Shown piece after piece: positions 25,601-39,384 of a DNA stretch of 64,000 nucleotides (its first letter is position 1; each line of letters starts with the position of its first letter). The stretch is from Caenorhabditis elegans. Lineage: Eukaryota; Nematoda; Chromadorea; Rhabditida; Rhabditidae. The position numbers and the translations under genes are program-made. The stretch lies in NCBI RefSeq assembly GCF_000002985.6, contig NC_003284.9, forward strand, positions 12,028,001-12,092,000, written 5' to 3'. The notes under the pieces were generated by a model. It did no database searches. It saw only the letters and a program-made list of their open reading frames with translations, and was not told the origin of the DNA.

Positions 25601-28600
25601 TAGACTGTGCTTACAAGTTTATTTTCTGGGGGAAGAGGACAGTTCTCACAATTCTCACAACACCTGCTGACACATCGTGTACAAGGACATTGGAACACTT
25701 CCAAGACTAAGTTTCAAAAGAGTTAAGCTTCAAAATGTTTATATACGACACCAACAATGTTCAATATATTGATGTGGGCTCACAAAAAAAGATGCCAGGG
25801 TGCAAATAAGAATTGGTGCACACCATTGAGGAGGTGTCACCAAATGATGGCCCGTCATAGCTGGGTGATTCATAGGTAAGGGTTTCTCTATTTGCATGCC
25901 ATTTTTTGACACTTGGAAGATGTTTTGAGTCGACAGAGTTTGAAAGGTCATATTAAAAGCAAAGAGGTACATTTAATAATACATTGCTTCAAATTTTTTA
26001 TATTGAAAAATTTTAAATTGGGAAAAACGCTTTACACTATTTTTAATTACTACAATAAAAAACTTCAAAAATGGCTCAGTAGCTTTCAAAATTTAAAATG
26101 AAATATAATTTGACAACAAAAAATTTTAAGAATAGCGGCATACCAAAATAGCACGAAATGTGTGAAAATGCACATTTTGCTGAGCTCTCTCGCAAAAAAC
26201 CCCTTGGCACGCGAGAATGTAAAGAACACCTCTGGGAGGGACGTATCACTAGAGAAAAAATCTCGAATTATGACATATGTATATCTACAATTCGCTGGTT
26301 CGAATTGAATAAGGCCGACCAGACTTGTCGGCACCCTTTTTGCCGCCTTTTTCGTGAAAAGAAGAACAAAGCCTATAAAAGTGCCCGTGAACGGTGAGAG
26401 GGAGGGGCGCGAACAGTGCGCGCGGGGATAAGAAGAGGGCAAAAAAAAAAACATATAGAGACACACTTATCCAATGCACAAAAAACGAATAAAGAGGTGG
26501 TTGGATGAGATGAAGGAAGACACCGTTAGAAAGGTATGGAAAGGATCCGATAACCATCGGAAGCACTTGGTGCCGATATCAAAGTGAACGGAAATGCCGA
26601 CAGACAGGTAGGCAAACGAACTGTTTTGTACGTCTTAATGAGAGGTAAAAAGGATTGAAATTCGTGACATTTATTTTAAAACTACTTTGGTTCATAGATC
26701 TGACTAACACCATAAAATAACAGCTCAGCTTTGAAGTTGTCCGACTCACATATTCAGTAACTGTGTGGACCATTTGCAGCCACCCAGGACAATTTATTTT
26801 TTCGGGACAAAGATACAACGGTATCGGAAATCGAAACGCAACTTGAAATGAAATAAATAATTCGTTCATTACTCAACATTTTATAAGTATTTTATATTTG
26901 TAAGCTTAGAAATGGTCCTCACGTTTTTATTTTTCAACATTTTTGTAATTTCAATTTTCCGTTCCGAATTGCGTTTCGATTATACACACCAACCGATCAA
27001 ACTTCAAACCACACATTGAAACTTTCACGTCACCCACAAAATGAAAGTAAAATAAGTAGTTATCCTAAAACCATAACACGACAGTATAGTCTTTCCTGTC
27101 AATTACACGTTAGCCGCTTTTGGTCTCCAAACATCCAAACAATCGGTCCTTTTTTCACAGCTAATTGCCGACAAAAACACAAAGACAGTGTGCCAAAACG
27201 CGAAACTCGAGACACTATGCAAAAAAGAAGATCCATTGACACGTGCGTAGGAGAGGGCAAATTGGTAAATATCCCATCAAGGTACAAGTACAAACAAGCT
27301 CTTTAGAGCCTTTGAGGACGGAGGGAGAGAGAAAGTATATGCCAACTTTCGCGAGTTGACACAATTAGATCAACTTGGATCAACTAACTGGGAGGGGGGG
27401 GGATAGAGATGAGGGTGTTCGAGTTGAAGTACTCGCTTAAATTGCCTGTTTTAATTCGAAATTTCTAAAGGGCAAATTATTGAAGCTTTCACAAAATGCT
27501 TTGAAAGAGTCTTGAAATTAAACATTTCAAAATAGAATCTCAGATTTGGTTGCATTTAAAGAATTAGATTTTTTGACCTTAAAACAGAAACAATTGATTG
27601 ACCGGAATTTCACTATCGGCTTCGTGCCTGTTTTTAAAACTGTAGCAACTGTTTTCGAAATTTATGCGAAATCTAGAACTATTAGGTACGTGCTGGAATT
27701 ATATTTCTAGAACAACGTTTTTCAAATACCTGTTTAACTGTGACAGTTTTACTACAATAATTCTAGTGAGTACAGAAGGGAAAAAACAACTTGTTCCGTA
27801 CATTTGATCCCATGTTATAAAATTTTTTATGAAAGCCGTTCATGTCTTGATCGAAAATAAGTTTCAGCGTGTATAAAAAGCTATACTAACAGAGCAGCAA
27901 ACACCTATATTTGTTCCTGGAAACTATTAACATTAAATATAATACTCTCCAAAATAAAAACCAACCGACTGGCGGATAATACATTTTTGAATAAAAGCTG
28001 CACCGGAAATAGTGAGCGCCTATCCTTCACTGACCAGTCTCGTCATTCTCCATAACACTAACGATATATACATGAAATCCGAGAAGGTGGCAAAAATAAT
28101 GACCACTTTCTTTGGTTTTGGTTTTCTTTGATGACGAAAGAGAGAAGGACCGAAAAAGAAAGGTGTGTATGAAAATGTGGTCCCCTCCTCTGGTCTCCCA
28201 AAACCGCGCCTCTCTGACTTCGCATCGTAAATCAGGGTTCCGGAGGAAGACGACACCGTGTGGGGGGTGAAAGCAAAAGACAAGTAAATCAAAATCGCGA
28301 AGCCCAAACGACACGTGTCATTTGACATCGGTCATGTCGAAAAGGAGGGTCGCTTTCCGTTTCGGTTCAACCCGTGCAACACCCACTATTCTCACGGAAT
28401 TGCAATTTTGAAAGCGATTCAATCGAAATGGGAATACTACATGTAAGCCGTGCCGAGAGAGCAGATGCATCCATTCAAAAAAGGTTCAAAAATTGTGTTT
28501 CATAAAAGGCGCTTTTTTGGAAGGCGCTGGTTCTTTTGTATGCACAAGTTCCTCCCTCAGTCATCGTTCTTCTTGTTCAATACTGGTTCCTGTTAGTTAT

Positions 28601-31600
28601 CACCGTTTCCGATTTAAATATTTGCAATATTCTATCTTATACAGTTCTCTGTAGACTAAAATCGACTCCTAGAATTATGGTAGCTATGATTTGTTTTTAG
28701 TTTTCTCTTGTTAAAAAACCCGCTGACAAATGTCAAAATATTGTTAAATTACCTAGCAATCAATTTTACTTTCTTATTATTTTCCCCGTTACGTTCCCAC
28801 TTTTAAATCTCTAAGCTTTCTGCCTCCCCTTATTTCCCACATCTGCACTTCATAGCTCAATTTGTCATCGGCTTATGGTAATTTCTGCCGAAGGCCGATG
28901 AAAAGAGGCATTGTCAGGTTCTCGGGTCTTGTATGATATGAAATCCTGAGTGACAACACTTGTAATCCTATTTGTAGCGCCTGTCTCCTGTCCTCACTAC
29001 GTCTGGCGACTCACCTTGTCACGACGATTGATGTGTGCAGTGACCAATCCGCTCCGTGATCCTTGCGTGCCACTGTAATTGGATTAATTTGTATTTTTTG
29101 GGGAAAATAAAAACTTGAAAGCGGGAAGAAAGAAGAAACAAATGTAAATACACAAGGTGTTGTGGGAAACATATTTTGTAGCAAAACTAGGAATGATAGC
29201 TAGGATAGAATGTGGGGGTGAAAAGTTGACAAATAGTTGACGAAAATGCGTCTGCAAACAATGCCACAAAAACAAAAGAGAGTTTTATCATTTGCAGGAA
29301 AATTGAATTTGAGGATAAAATGACGAATTTTAAACGCGTGAGAATTGACAACAAGATCTGAAACAGCCGGTTAATTAATAACCATCCCAAAAGTGATAGT
29401 TCAAAAACATGAAAATGAAATAGTCTTGAAAAAAACCAACAAAGCGAAAAGTTCTTAGTAAGTTTTGGTTGAGTTTCACTATATGCATGTACTCAAATAT
29501 CTGTCGGAAATTTAAAAAATTTAATAGTAATACACTAAGATTTTTATAATTTTGTTCTATTTGTTAGAAAGAAGTCTTACAAAACGAAAACGAAAAAAAA
29601 CTGATCACAATGACTCTATCGGAACCGAAGTGCAACAGCGAGGAACAAATTGAATTTTTCATGTTTTCGAATAGATCAGTATTTGAAAAATATGTGTAAA
29701 AAAATTCAGGACATACTTAAATTTATTGAATCAAAAGTACAATTTTGCCAAAACTGAGGAGAAGCCAAATCCCATGTACAGTATTCATGTCAGTCTGCCC
29801 AATTATACCCTTGAAACCGATGTCCTGCTGAGTCTGCCAAACTGGAAGAAAAGGAAAAGTGGCAAATTGTAGATACAGATGACAATAATTTTTTTTTACT
29901 CATTTTCCGCTTTTTCCAGGATTGTTGAATGGTCAAGCGGTTTGGTTTACTAGAAGTTTCATGTAGAGAAAATAAGTTGTTTGTGACATAAATTTGGAAA
30001 GTAGCAGTATGTTGCCCGCTGGTTCAAAACAGTCCTAATAGCTTGCAATTTGTCATGAGCGTTAGCGAAAGGACGGGACAGTGTAAAAGAGAGCTTTGAA
30101 ACAATGCCACGATATCGGGACAAGGGCACAACAAGGAGAGACAGAAAGGAATCCGAAAATTGATGGCCAAGTCATGGATGATACTTGTAATTAAGTGAAA
30201 TTCGCTTTAACGCGGATGACGGGATGACAGAAAAAACAGATTTACAGTTTCAATGAGAACATTCAGTTTTAGTTTGAAACATTATTCATGTTTGTTACGC
30301 ATAAATGTGAACATTATCTTGTAAATTTAGTCAGTGTTCCATTCACATTTTTTTGTGAGAAGAACAATGAAAGCAAGTATAAAAACTACCAAAATATGGG
30401 CGGGGCTTATTATTGATTTTCATTGGCTTGTTGATTTTAATTATTCAAAGTGTTTTGTGTCTTTCAAATTTGTTTGAATATGGGTACTGTTCAGACTATT
30501 AAACAATTTATTTTAAGCCCAAAAGAATGATCCGCCATTATATGGTTCAGTAAAAAAAACAGTTTTAATTCTAAAACAACATGTTTTACTAAATGCATAT
30601 ACGGAATGAGCACGTTCTAGATTAATTTTCGGGTTTACCATGAAAATTCTAGCATTTTTCCAGCTTCTGAATCAATATAACCAAGCAAAACAAGAAGAAC
30701 AAACTGATTAGAAATATATGTACCAATATAAAGAAAAATTTCAGTTTAAATATTGTTTTTATGGCCTACGTCTCCCATCTATTCAATGATTCATACAAAT
30801 TTCCATTACAGGAAACAACATAGACTCTTGTGAAAAAATTGCAAATCATTTCGATATATTGAGGATCAAATTCTTGTGAATGAATACTATGCACGTAGCT
30901 TATTTTCAAGACAAACAAATAAGAAATAGATTATATCTTGAATGTAATTTTTGAACTAAACACAATTAACTTTATGATCATACAAAAAAGCTAGTAATAG
31001 CACATTGTAAAACATCAATTTGTGGAAAACTGTGTCACTGTGCCAATAATAGTGTAATATATTGTAATATGTATGTTTTATATACACTGATTGTATGAGA
31101 GCCAATAGAAAAGCTGACTTGTCTAATCAATAAGTGTTAGGGTTAGTTCAGTTGCTTATAAGCTCCTAACCTATACAAACATTTTCTGATTAATCTCAAG
31201 TTGTTTAAAACATTTGTTTCGCATTTTTCATTGCTGGAAAAAAGCAAGAACTTGAAATCAAAAATCTAGTTTGAAATATGTGGGGTTTTCTGAATAAAGA
31301 ATAACTTAAACAGGTACTCGGTAAACCGTGGAGATCAAAACCTTATAACTGAGTAAAACTTCAGGTATTATGTTTGTTTTAGGATTACACTGTTTCTCAT
31401 CAGGCAGAAAACTGAACTTGAATTGCCCTCCTCGCTCATACATTCTCATGCTTATTTCACTTATACTGGCAACCAATTAAAATGAATATACGTTTTCATC
31501 TTCATCATACCTCATCTCTCCGATATTACGACACAACCCTATGCATTTCAACACAAGCCTACCGTGTTGGAGGGTGGAAACTTGGAAGAGACAAAAAAAA

Positions 31601-32881
31601 ATGCACGAAGCGTTTCGATTTTCTTTGGCGGTAATCGGTGACCATAATTTGATCTGATCACATCACACTAACATTGCTTGGGGCCTTATGTCATTTTATT
31701 ATATTCACATACAAGGGGACGTCTTCACTGTTTGATTGAGGCAAAGTTAAGGAAAAGTGTTCGCGGAAAAGGTGTGGCGACTTTTTGAATTCAGAAATGT
31801 GTTGGTCAAAACCACAAAAGAAGTGGAAAACGAATAGTGTACAGCTTCTGAGAACGCAAGCAACAGCTGATCATCGTGGCTCACTGTAACAGCGCACTTC
31901 AAATAAGGAACATACAAGACTCGCGCGGGCAGCTGGTCTTGTGCGGTAAGATGATGTTGTACATGTGTTTGTACGTATGTGTTCACCCGCAAATAATTAG
32001 ACCAAAAAGGTTCTTGAGAGCATCTTAGGGAAGTATAGTTAATGCCACTGTCCTGTTCGCGAGTGAGAAAGCCAGATTTAGTGAACCAATAGTGTCAATT
32101 AGAAGAAACTTGCATATGGAACATGGGATTTGGTGTTAAGCTTTTGAAAAACAACAGGCTGTCAATATGACATATGGTTCAAACAAGCATCTTCTTATCC
32201 CACACTTGAGGAAATGAAAAAACACTGAAGATGTAAGATAATATGATTGGTTACAGTCTTCGGTATTGGTTTTGACAGTTAGACAGAAAAACGTGATAAA
32301 TATTTAAAAATGGTTACGTCTGTTTATAATGGTAACATTCTATGCAAGTAACACATTGATTACTTTTGTTATTTGAACGTTAAAGTTTGGTTGTTCCCAG
32401 TAAAATTTATGAATCGATTTCCGCAATTTTTGGTGGCTATGAAAGGTCTGCAGAAAAAAATGGTCTTGATGAAAATAGTACTTTTTTATCCTAAAATACA
32501 AAATTATTCTGCACCTGTTGGTTTTTTAAAAAACAAAACACTAATTTTAACATGTGGGATGGGGTCTTCAAATGTGTGCAAGTACCTAAAGAATTGTATT
32601 TACAGTTGAAAAATATGCTAGGTATTGGAAAATAGATATAATTCTCAAATTTTGAATTGAAATGAACTGGAGTTGGATAAGAAGTGGATTACTTTTTAAT
32701 ACACATGTATGATAAAAAGAAAGAGGGCTTGCAACTTGAATATCTATATATAGGTTTCCAATCTGACTAAAAAGGAGTGCGAACTTTCTCGCCTTGATAT
32801 CACACTTATCCATCACTTCGCGTCAGTCAGACAGTGTGTTCCGCCCTCACCGAAAAGCGCATCTTCACAAGCCTACCGGCC

Positions 32882-32964
32882 ATGGGTACAATTGTTTTGA
32901 GCAAACAGTCTTCTGGTGATAAGTGGATCGCACAAGGGGAGCCTCGATTTCGGCACACTATCCG
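32882..32964 (+). CDS. Orphan candidate first coding exon
   Basis: An ATG in good context (GGCCATGGG) opens a 28-codon frame beginning MGTIVLSKQSSGDKW. It ends at an ideal donor, CCG|GTGAGA, in phase 2. Base composition rises from about 32820 and falls just after the donor, as around real first exons. I could not find the following exon in the 4.3 kb before the first channel gene, so the model is incomplete. It may be a first exon of a long-intron gene or a chance match. Confidence 0.3.
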
Positions 32965-34321
32965 GTGAGATTCTAATTGTTGTTCAATAGACCATTAGAA
33001 GGAAACGATTGGTGTCTTCCATTTTAATATGACGGAGCGAAAGTCGAACATGCAGCTGGCTGGTCCTTTTATGTTTCTTGATCAAGTGGTTTGAAGGAGA
33101 AGATGCGGGAGCAAGAAGTCTATTGAAATGAAATTTGATTGATCGAAAATTTGAAAGAATGTTGAATTTTGAAAAAAAAAAGGAAAATGTTAGATGTAGA
33201 AACCGAAAGGAACCAAAACAAAACCGCAGACTTTGCGTATTTTTGTTCATTTTCTGGAAGTCAATGTGCAGAAAATTGAAAATAAAATCCTTATCGTAGG
33301 AGGGCGAAAATAAATAATTGGATTACCTAACCGAAGATTTCTAGCGACCTTATCAACAAATGAGGTCCATGGGAACCATAGGATGTTATCACCTGCGAAT
33401 TTATTATTTACCTGACCTACCTGCAAACAACACGTTCCGATGAGGTGTTGAGGAGAAATGGGAGGAGGTGAACAAGGTAATTAATCAAGGTTTAATGGCT
33501 ATGGGAAACTAAAGATAGAAAAGAGTATGGACGGAGGGCGAACGAAATATGAGCTGCAATCCCAAAATATGATGATGAACGGAAGAAGAGGTGTCTAATG
33601 GAACACACAAGAATATGAGACAACATGATTAGAGGGTTCAGAAACAAGGCATACGACGGTAACTAATAAAGGGGAGAAGAGTATACATAAGGTAGCGGAA
33701 AGGGTTTTTGAAAGAAAAAAGGATTACATGTAATCAAGGGACCATTGATGAAATAGCAAATCCCTGGATTTCCTTTGCCGTCGTTTTGATGTCTTGTCTT
33801 TTTTTGTAGGATATTACTAAATAATAACCTTAAACATCTCATTAGAGAAAAGACAATAGATGCAATTTTGAGCTAGGCAGTCAAGATGAAAACTAAAAAC
33901 ATTCGATTTCAGTAATACTTTGATATGGATTGTTATACTAAAGATGGTAGTAAAACACATTTAAAAAAATCTTCGGCTTATCTAAATTGTGGTTTATTAA
34001 AAATGCTTTACTGTAAACTAAAAATATAATTAAAATATATATGCAATATCAAAAATTATGAATATTTCCAATTTATTGCTTTGAATTTAATAGAGCAAAA
34101 TTGTTAAAGCTACTGTTGAAGTCTGAACTCAAAAACTTGGTCATGGATCATAGATAGATTTTTTGATTTAACCTCACCTCGTCGAAGAATTTAATTGCAT
34201 GAGGGTGTATAAATGCAAAACCAAGCCATACGGTTAAAGCACGGCCAATTGAAAATGATTCGAGAAAAAAAAAACAACGGAGGGGTTGATCCATGTGTCG
34301 ACACCGACACATTCATTCACT

Positions 34322-34340
34322 CCCCCCCCCCCCCCCCCCC
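34322..34340 (+). repeat. C19 homopolymer tract
   Basis: Nineteen consecutive C on the plus strand (G19 on minus). Long G/C tracts in C. elegans are known to depend on the DOG-1/FANCJ helicase for stability. It pairs in inverted orientation with the G15 tract 650 bases downstream. Confidence 0.95.
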
Positions 34341-34993
34341 GGCTTTTTTGTGCCCTCGTTTCGGCTGTCTGTCAACTGACAATTCGAATAAACGGGCGTG
34401 GAACGATGATTTCAAGGAGAGTGGTGATCGAGAAAAGAAAGGGGGAAAGAAGATGGTTTGTTTAGGCAAGATGGGAATGCTTTTCATCTCGTGACAGCTT
34501 TATTAGCACTGTCACATTAATTGGAAAATGACTATTGAAATCAGGAAAACCTCTATTTTCAACAAATCGTGAGTAGACAAGTATTTAGATCTGAGAATGT
34601 AATAATGAGCAAAACCAAAAAAATCTAATTATCTAGCTTTAGAATCCAAGTTGCACCTCTTTAAAGACTATAACTTCATATGAAATTGAATTCTATGTTT
34701 GAAAAAGAAGCGCAACGCCACATTGCAAGAGCTTTTACAGATCTTGTTTGTGTGCTTGAAACAGTCTTTATCAGATTTGAAATCCTGTGGGCTTCATCTA
34801 CACTCCTAGTGCTACATATTAACACTTCCCCGGCTTGAAAAACGTCTTGTAACCGGAAGTTTACTCATTTCTCTTTACTCTATCTCTAGAATGATACATA
34901 TGTTATGTTAACATATCGGATTATATAGTGGAACGTTTACACAGTCATTAGTTGGTGCGCGATAGTCAAGAAAATGAGAAGATGAGAAGGCAT

Positions 34994-35008
34994 GGGGGGG
35001 GGGGGGGG
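34994..35008 (+). repeat. G15 homopolymer tract
   Basis: Fifteen consecutive G on the plus strand in noncoding DNA, the inverted partner of the upstream C19 tract. It can form a G-quadruplex. Confidence 0.95.
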
Positions 35009-37303
35009 ATACTCCGTAGTGGTGTTGCCATTTGTTAATCTGTCACCTTTGTTTAGAGACAACTGTGTGGCACACTACTGGAAACTGGGGCGATTAAAGG
35101 CAATAAAGATGATTTTGAGGGTCGCGCAAGAAAATTAAACACCGACAATTTTAAATGAAGGAGAAAGTTAAAGCTGGGGGTTCGTAAAAATGGAACAGTG
35201 TTTCAAATAGTAAGCAATAAATAAACCTTGAAAAGCTACAATAAACTGTGTTTAGCCGTGAGAAATAATTTCGGTTTTTATGGCTAAAGTTGCTAAAATA
35301 AAAATATCAATCAAGTGTTTCAAAACTGAGCAATTTTGCAAAAACTATTATACTAGATTAATGGATATTACCATTTTCATCAGTTTTTTTGTCAGAAATT
35401 CAAATTTAAATAAGTTTGCGCAAATGGTATAACTGATGATGAATGGTCAGAGGGGAAATAATTGAAAATAATTTATATGCAGATAAACTGGCCACATTTC
35501 ATAATAAAACTTCCTGAAAAACGTTGGATTATTTAAAGTCAAAAAGTCGTAGTTAGTTATTTATTCTTCAAAAAATCTAAAACACTGTCGCACTTTCGAA
35601 CCCCTTCCGCTTTAAAATAATCTATATACCGTATTTCCTCTATTAGTCTTGCACCTCTACGGCCCAATTGAAAATTAGTCTTGAATAGAGAAAATATGGT
35701 AACTTAAAAAATTGAAGTCTAGTTGAAACTGTTTTATTTAAATTTATTTTTCTAGAATAATAAAAATTGGCTGAGCAAATTCGAGCTAAAAAGAAACGAG
35801 CAGAATAATTCTGTAAAAGACCACCCTTGAGCAATTAGATGTAGGTTAAAAAATTGAATTGCCCTCTAGCACTAAGAATTTCTGAAAAAGGGAGCATCAC
35901 CATAAAGACATTTAATGCATAGGAAATGAATCCTTGGATGCCACCAATGCCCAATTCATTTCAAGTTGTGAGAAAAGGATTGTTGCAAACAAGGGACACC
36001 CATCCTTTTTCCGAGACAATAATTTACTATTCTTATGCACTTGTGAATGAAGCGCGCAATTCATCCGGACAATGAACATACTGTATGCGGTACATGTCTT
36101 GAAACAGAAAAGAGGATGAGACGGTGGATTGCAAGGGGCGAAATTAAGATGTAGGTCGCACAATTAACAATTTGCGGAGCGCAGATTTTGTTCCCAGGTT
36201 GAGAAAAAGAAAATCGTGTGAACCAATCTTTTTCAGAACAATTGCCGTTTGCATGGATCCTTCATGCAGCGACAATAAAACAAAACTAAAAAACAAAAAA
36301 AGTACGAAAATAGTTTAAAAAAGAGCAATAAATATTATTTTCCCCCATCAATTTTGAGTGTTGTTTGAAATATTACTACGTTCAAATTTTTCGTTTGAAA
36401 AGAGCAATTTTCGAGAGATAAACTACGAATAAATACAATCTTAGACAATCACATAAAGTTTTCGAAAATTACATTATCACCAGAAAAAAAAAGAAAAATA
36501 GAAAAAAGATTGAAAACTCTTACACAAAATGGGTAATATCTAGAACGTCAAATGGAAAAGGTATTATGGATATCAATCTGAGTTTATTGGTATTTTGAGT
36601 TGAGCTGTTTTTGGATGACAGGTTCACTATTTTTGCTATTTTCTTTATATATCAGAATACAAATTTCACATGGAAAGTGAAAATCGCAAGGAAAGTCATT
36701 TGTTAAAAACGGTAAACTTTCACAAAATGAAAGTTGCAATATTTTAAGTTTGTAAAAGGAATCATTTAATTTTTTCCAGATATTATACTGCATCTTGAAA
36801 TAAGAGTTTTGAATGTGGATTTGCCCTGAAACACTTAAAACATCGAAAAATTACTGAATCATGCCTATAATATAAAATTATTTTCCGTGTATAGCATTTT
36901 ACTATAATATCGGGTGGTTAATTTTCGTTAATGTTTTCCCACTTGCACTATTCCATTTTTTAATAAAATAAATTAAGTGCAAATTTTTAAGCATTTTTTC
37001 AATTTCTTATTTAAAATTATATTCTTCCATGTAATTGTAATATATTGTTTCTGTTGACTTAAATTAATTTTTGTTCCTTTTTTATGCCACTTATGTTTGT
37101 AGTTCTAGTTTTCCCCAGTTGCAATCACCTACAGAATATGTTTATTATGAATATAAACAACTCCGCTGTGAATTTCGGTTAATGACTGTTATTTAATACC
37201 TGTATTCTTTTTGCATAACGCTTCAGAAAAATAAACAAAAAAGTGACAATTGTGGTCTTTTTTATTATTGTCAAATCCATTCTAAACTCATACCATTTCT
37301 AGC

Positions 37304-39384
37304 ATGATATTTCCTTTAATGATACTTGTTTTATTCAATACTATCCCAATTCGAGTTTCGGAAGCTGATGAAGAGTCAGAAAGACATCAAGCTTACCTGG
37401 ATCATGTAATTTTTTCTCAAATAATCGATAATATATTGAAAATTTCAGAGAAAGCTGAAAGAAGATGTTTTAGGCCCATTGGATGGATCAATGCCGAGTG
37501 AGCTTCCGGTTTTTATTGGTGCTCAACTAAAACTTGACCACATATCACGTGTCGACGAAAAGACTGGATTTCTCACACTCGCATTAACTGTGAAATTTGT
37601 AAGTTTCTGATGTTAAATACTAAAAAAATAGGTTACTAACAATTTTTTGTGTTTTCTATATAATTTTTGCGGATAGGTATGTCAAATTGTTTTCGGCATG
37701 ATCTAATTTTGCTGGCCTTCAAATTTCCGAAAAGTTCTTGAAAATTCTAACGTCGATTTAATGATGTTTTGGGAACCTGGAAATAGACAACAATAGTGAA
37801 AATTATATATTTAAAAATATGTGAAATTTTTTATCAAGTTGGGTGAAACTCCAAAACTTCCAAAATGATTTCATGATGTAGACCTACTACTGGACACCTG
37901 AAAAATATCCTGAAATCTGCTAAGATCAACTGTTAAAGAAACTTTGCGGGTTTCGAATACAGGAAAACAATTTAACGAGAAATTTCAAATCGACTTTTTT
38001 TCTAGTTCGAAGTGCTGGTCTGTAGCAAAATTGTTAGGGACTTACAAGCAGTTGTTATTTAAAATTATAAAAATTTTCTTTCAGATGTGGAGTGACGAAC
38101 GATTGCAGTGGGACCCGTCACACTATTCCGGATTTACTAGAACGAGATTGGAATTTGTTGATTTTTGGTTATACCAAATTTGGAAGCCACGAATTTACAT
38201 GACAAATACCTACGAGCGTAGACAATCAAAAACTATCGATTTACTCTCTAATACGCTTGTTGAAATGGACATTCATTCAAAAGGATTTGTTATGACAACT
38301 ACAAAAATTTTGTTGAAAACTTTTTGTTTTCTTGATTTCAAAGGATATCCCCACGACTTCCAAAATTGTTCATTCAGTTTCATACCAAATATGAATGCTA
38401 ACGAGTATGTTACAAATACACTTAGAAATAATCTTGAAATGTTTACAGTATATTTCTGGGTTCTTCAATGTTAAAAGCAAAATTTACCAAAGATTTCACA
38501 GATCCACAACAAGTTGTAAGGGTTCAAGATTTTCAAATAAACGATGTGGTAACCGAAGATTTGTACTTATTTATGAACAGAATTGTTCTTCACGACTTGA
38601 CAAGGTATGTTATTCTTTTTCTTTCTTTCTTTCTTGAAAATGAATATTATCACAAGACATAGGCCATTTTTAACTCCACGTAAATAATAAAAAGTACATT
38701 TTTTTTCAATTTCAACAATTAATATTTCATTCAGGGAACCTCGCAGCCTTGTGCGATCCTTTGTCAGTTTCACAATAGTTCTTCAAAGGAAAAACGTTTA
38801 TGTTCATCTTCAGCTTTACGCTCCAATGATTTTCATTTGCACGTAAGTTTTAATATTTGAGTCTAGAAGCTTGGCTGTAACTTTTATTTTAGGTTTTTAA
38901 GTAATTTCCCCTTATTTTTTTTAAACAAGGATTAGCTTTGTTTATTAAGCATTTCATTTACAGATGCCTGATCATCTCAGGATTTCTACCCAGTGAATAT
39001 GCGTTACCACTTCTTGTGTTCAATTTAATATCGGAATATTTATATTTTCACAATATAAAAGATGTGCTTCCCACTGATTTTGATGGGACTCCGACTATAG
39101 GTTTGATTTGATATTTATTCACTTATTTCAGAAAGTATATTTCAGCCCTTATTGCAACTTTCACACTTGCCGAAACAATGTCAATCATTGGCTGGAAAAT
39201 GTTTATAATAACAATCATGACTAAAAAACAGAAAGCCTATTTCTTAAACTCATCAAAATTCCCTCTTGATTCAGGATTTTTCAACATCAGAGTTTTGAGA
39301 AGACTGCTTACTATTGATAAATTTCTGATGTATATGTTGATTGCACAATCATTCGGAAGTATTTTCATTATGCTTAAAGATTAA
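37304..39384 (+). CDS. Cys-loop ligand-gated ion channel subunit, 403 aa (tandem copy 1)
   Basis: Seven exons: 37304-37405, 37449-37598, 38085-38404, 38449-38604, 38735-38842, 38964-39100, 39146-39384, in consistent phase (1212 nt). A signal peptide (MIFPLMILVLFNTIPI) precedes the ligand-binding domain, which shows MWSDERLQWDPSHYSG, IWKPRIY and a canonical 13-residue Cys loop (CFLDFKGYPHDFQNC). Four TM segments follow: TM1 VYVHLQLYAPMIFICTCLI, TM2 LPLLVFNLISEYLYF, TM3 about TPTIALIATFTLAETMSI, and a C-terminal TM4 FLMYMLIAQSFGSIFIML. The TM3-TM4 loop is short. No vicinal Cys pair is seen in loop C, so it is not a typical nicotinic alpha subunit. TM1-TM2 lacks the usual GEK or PAR selectivity motif, so ion selectivity cannot be read. 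It likely forms a postsynaptic or chemosensory channel with other subunits. Confidence 0.9.

Larger units (their letters stand above)
22621..37303. other. 14.7-kb gene-poor region
   Basis: No exon chain could be built on either strand. The region alternates AT-rich sequence with GC-richer islands near 23340-23520, 24300-24960, 26330-26440, 28020-28560 and 32820-32970. A TATA-like string lies at about 26370-26380 (CCTATAAAAG, +). Small open frames (for example 24533-24925 minus with one hydrophobic span, 28020-28328 minus with a signal-peptide-like start) are unproven. It may be extended regulatory DNA for flanking genes, or long introns whose exons I failed to join. Confidence 0.45.

Noticed and set aside
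26290-26310. GGTTCGAATTG, resembling a tRNA B box
   Set aside because: No A box or cloverleaf can be placed upstream and the T-arm complement is missing; no tRNA was found in the window.
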